From Hydra vulgaris (taxonomy: Eukaryota > Cnidaria > Hydrozoa > Anthoathecata > Hydridae), in assembly GCF_038396675.1 (NCBI RefSeq), contig NC_088921.1:68290001-68354000 (forward strand): DNA of 64,000 nt, given 5' to 3'. The position numbers were made by a program, and so were the translations under genes. Below the pieces are notes generated by a model. That model did not search any database, had not been told where the DNA came from, and saw only the letters and a program-made list of their open reading frames with translations. Numbering within the stretch: the first letter of the stretch is position 1; each line of letters opens with the position of its first letter. Below, piece by piece: positions 61,735 through 64,000 of the stretch.

Positions 61735-64000
61735 AACATTTGTGGAATCACATGGAATGGATGTAATGTGGATGAAGATACTTTTGTTGCCATTCTAAAT
61801 GAGCAAAATCTGGAAGTTGAGGCCATGTCTTTGCCAGTGTCTAAACTTTATTCAAGCTCTTTCTGCCAAATGTCATCATGCTTACCAGCAGAATATTGTT
61901 CAAAGCATTCATCCAATCCTCCACTATTGACTTATGATGAGACACCTACTTCACACCAACAATCTAGTGACCAATCAAATTTAGAGAGCGCAGCCGATGT
62001 ATCTGAACCAGTATTTATTCAAGAAGCTTTAGCTCAAAAACGTGGGTTTTCACAGTCTTCATTGACAGGCATTTCCAGTCAACTATCTTATACTGCTCAA
62101 GTGGCTTTTGCATCTAATCCACTAACAAATGCAATCCAAAAAGTAAGGTTAAATTGTTGTATTTGTGATTTTAAAACATATAGACCTTATATAATGATAT
62201 CTCATCTTAAATTACATGGTCAGGCAGGTTCAGTAGTATGCGATAATTGTTTTACTAAATTTAAAAGTGTTAGAGGTTTTCAACTTCATTATAAAAACTC
62301 ATTCCAATTACTATGATTGAAGATGTTGAAGAAATTGATGACACAGTTGAAGAAATTGACATTGAGATTCCAACAGAGAATAGAAAGCTTGGTGCATTAG
62401 CTCTACACCTGAGAGGAAAATATAGATGTTCTGAAAATGTAGTCAATATTATTTTTTCAAATTTAAAAGATATTTTAACTGATAACACACCAAAAGAATC
62501 TACAATTTGCTAGCAATTATCAGCAGAATATTTAAGAAAGCAGTACTTTAAAAATGCTTTCAATGTACCAAAAGTTGAATCTATTTCTGAAAATGGCTTA
62601 CAGGGATCCTATATTTCATTTAAAGAAATACTTAAGTTTATTTTGATATCCCCTGAATATGATAAGTGTTTAGAAAATTCTTCTGAAATATTGATTTCAT
62701 TGTTTTCAGATGATTTAGGTATTACCAATCCAATAGGTAAATCGAGAGGAAACCATAAGTTGTGGGTTTTGTATTTTCAGTTGTTAAATGTAGCTGATTA
62801 TAGCCTCAGTAAAACTTTTTCAATATTTCCCTTATCAATAACTGGTTCTAAATCAGTTAAAAATAAAATCTTCATGAAATCACTTCTACTTGATTTAGTT
62901 CAATCTCTAAATGAGATATCTTTATTTGATTCCTCAACTCTAACCGATACTAAAGGTAAGCGATTCACAGTTAAATTGAAGAACTTCATTGGTGATTTGT
63001 TAGCATGTAATGCAATTGCTGGTTTTAAGGAAGGCTTTAACAGGAAGGTTCTTAGGTGTTGTCGAGTTTGTAATTCTACTCGTTCAGATATGCTTATTCA
63101 CAATAGACATTCTCAGTGTATTGTTCGTGATATAGAAGAACATAAGATAAGAGTCCAAGAACTTGATAATCCACTTCTACCTCCCAAACAACGTCAAAAA
63201 TGGTCAAAATTGTATGGTGTTCATTCTGCAAGCATTTTATCAGAAATTAGAAATTTTGATGTCACAAAAAAAGTGCTTTTTGATCCCATGCATGATTTGT
63301 TAGAAGGTGTAATACCTTTACAGATAGAACTTTACTTATATAACGCTGTTTTTCAAGGTTTATTTACACTAGATAGCTTAAATGACTTTGTAAAGTGCTT
63401 TCAGTATCCACTGGACAGTGAAAAACCACCTGTAATAGTCGATTTAGTTATTAAGGGCAAATTTGGAAGTGCTCAGGTGCTATCTCTTTGCCGTGTTTTG
63501 CCTATTTTTTGAGAACCACTGTGGTTGATCTTCATTTTTCATGCCTAATTAAACTTCTTCATATACTTCAATTATGTCTTTCTCCAATTACAACTGATGC
63601 TTATTTATTTTGCTCAGAGGAAAAAATAGCTGCTTATCATACACTTTTTATGGAAATCCAGAAAATTTATACTTAAGCTTCATTTTCTCATACATCATCC
63701 ACATCAATCCAGACAATTTGGTCCTCTACGATACCACATGTGCATGGGATTTGAGAGAAAACACCAAGTAATTAAAAATATCAGATATTTTAATTTTAAA
63801 AATTTGCCATATACAGCCCTAAAGGTAATGATTTTAAACTCTGTATCATCTTTTTACAGTTCTACTGGTGAGTTGAATAATGGAGTTCTCTGTGAATTAG
63901 ATCAAGTAACTTTTTGGAAAAATGTAATATCTCGTATTCAGGTTAATGGTATTAAATATTGTCTTGGGTCATGTTTGTGGTTTAATAGTGGTTTACAATT
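61735..64000 (+). pseudogene. CACTA/EnSpm-like transposase with C2H2 fingers, broken and open at window end
   Basis: The first segment (61768-62316) is Ser/Gln-rich and ends in two zinc fingers: CCICDFKTYRPYIMISHLKLH (C-x2-C..H-x3-H) and CDNCFTKFKSVRGFQLHYK. A one-base change near 62300 shifts to an acidic segment (EDVEEIDDTVEEID). An in-frame TAG at 62511-62513 precedes the transposase core at 62643-63512. Core motifs: LFSDDLGITNPIGKSRGNHKLWVLYF, KLKNFIGDLLACNAIAGF, RVCN, LYGVHSASILSEI, FDPMHDLLEGVIP. These fit EnSpm/CACTA-type transposases found in animals. A frameshift near 63505 leads to FSPI-type text and HHPHQSRQFGPLRYHMCMGFERKHQ near 63690-63770. The element continues past 64000; no 5' CACTA end was recognised. 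Confidence 0.7.

Overview
The window reads as nuclear DNA of an AT-rich animal, most like a cnidarian such as Hydra. The reasons are its very high A+T content, dozens of long (TA)n tracts, spliced genes with GT..AG introns, two metazoan gene families (SLC9B sodium/proton antiporter and heparan sulfate 3-O-sulfotransferase), and a dense load of decayed transposons of many superfamilies. The organism call is an inference; no organism-specific marker was found.

Only two host genes are supported. (1) The last four coding exons of an SLC9B/NHA-type antiporter run on + from 19752 to 29774; the 5' exons were not found. (2) A heparan sulfate glucosamine 3-O-sulfotransferase is on +, with a membrane-anchor exon at 43536-43629 and a catalytic exon at 49248-50191. 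The first of these exons has no long reading frame and was found from its sequence and splice donor. Both genes carry introns filled with transposons.

Layout. 1-4183: nearly complete P-element-like transposon on -, with terminal inverted repeats, a four-exon THAP transposase gene, one frameshift and one nonsense codon. 4450-8856: two decayed copies of LINE family 1, the second carrying a 364-bp hAT MITE. 9240-11760: decayed transposon-derived gene of unassigned family. 12236-13720: simple repeats, half of a foldback element and a Tc1-like scrap. 15006-18600: the longest LINE family 1 copy. 18905-30820: SLC9B 3' half, with LINE scraps, a MITE and a dead mariner in its introns. 30823-35512: SINE, palindromes, (TA)n tracts and a LINE family 2 copy. 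37051-42720: pogo-like remnant, hAT with BED finger, and a second hAT related to ZMYM1. 43151-50191: second SINE copy and the sulfotransferase gene; its intron holds a perfect-TSD foldback element and a set of direct and inverted units, each with a 42-bp minisatellite and separated by (TA)n. 52617-58890: LINE family 2 with a Kolobok-like element nested in it, then LINE family 1 on +. 59271-60556: an apparently intact mariner with 29-bp perfect terminal inverted repeats. 61735-64000: CACTA/EnSpm-like transposase pseudogene with C2H2 fingers, running off the end.

The genes do not form a pathway. The main story is the two host loci being invaded, and the nested order of insertions, which several exact target duplications allow to be read. 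No CRISPR, rRNA or functional tRNA gene was seen.
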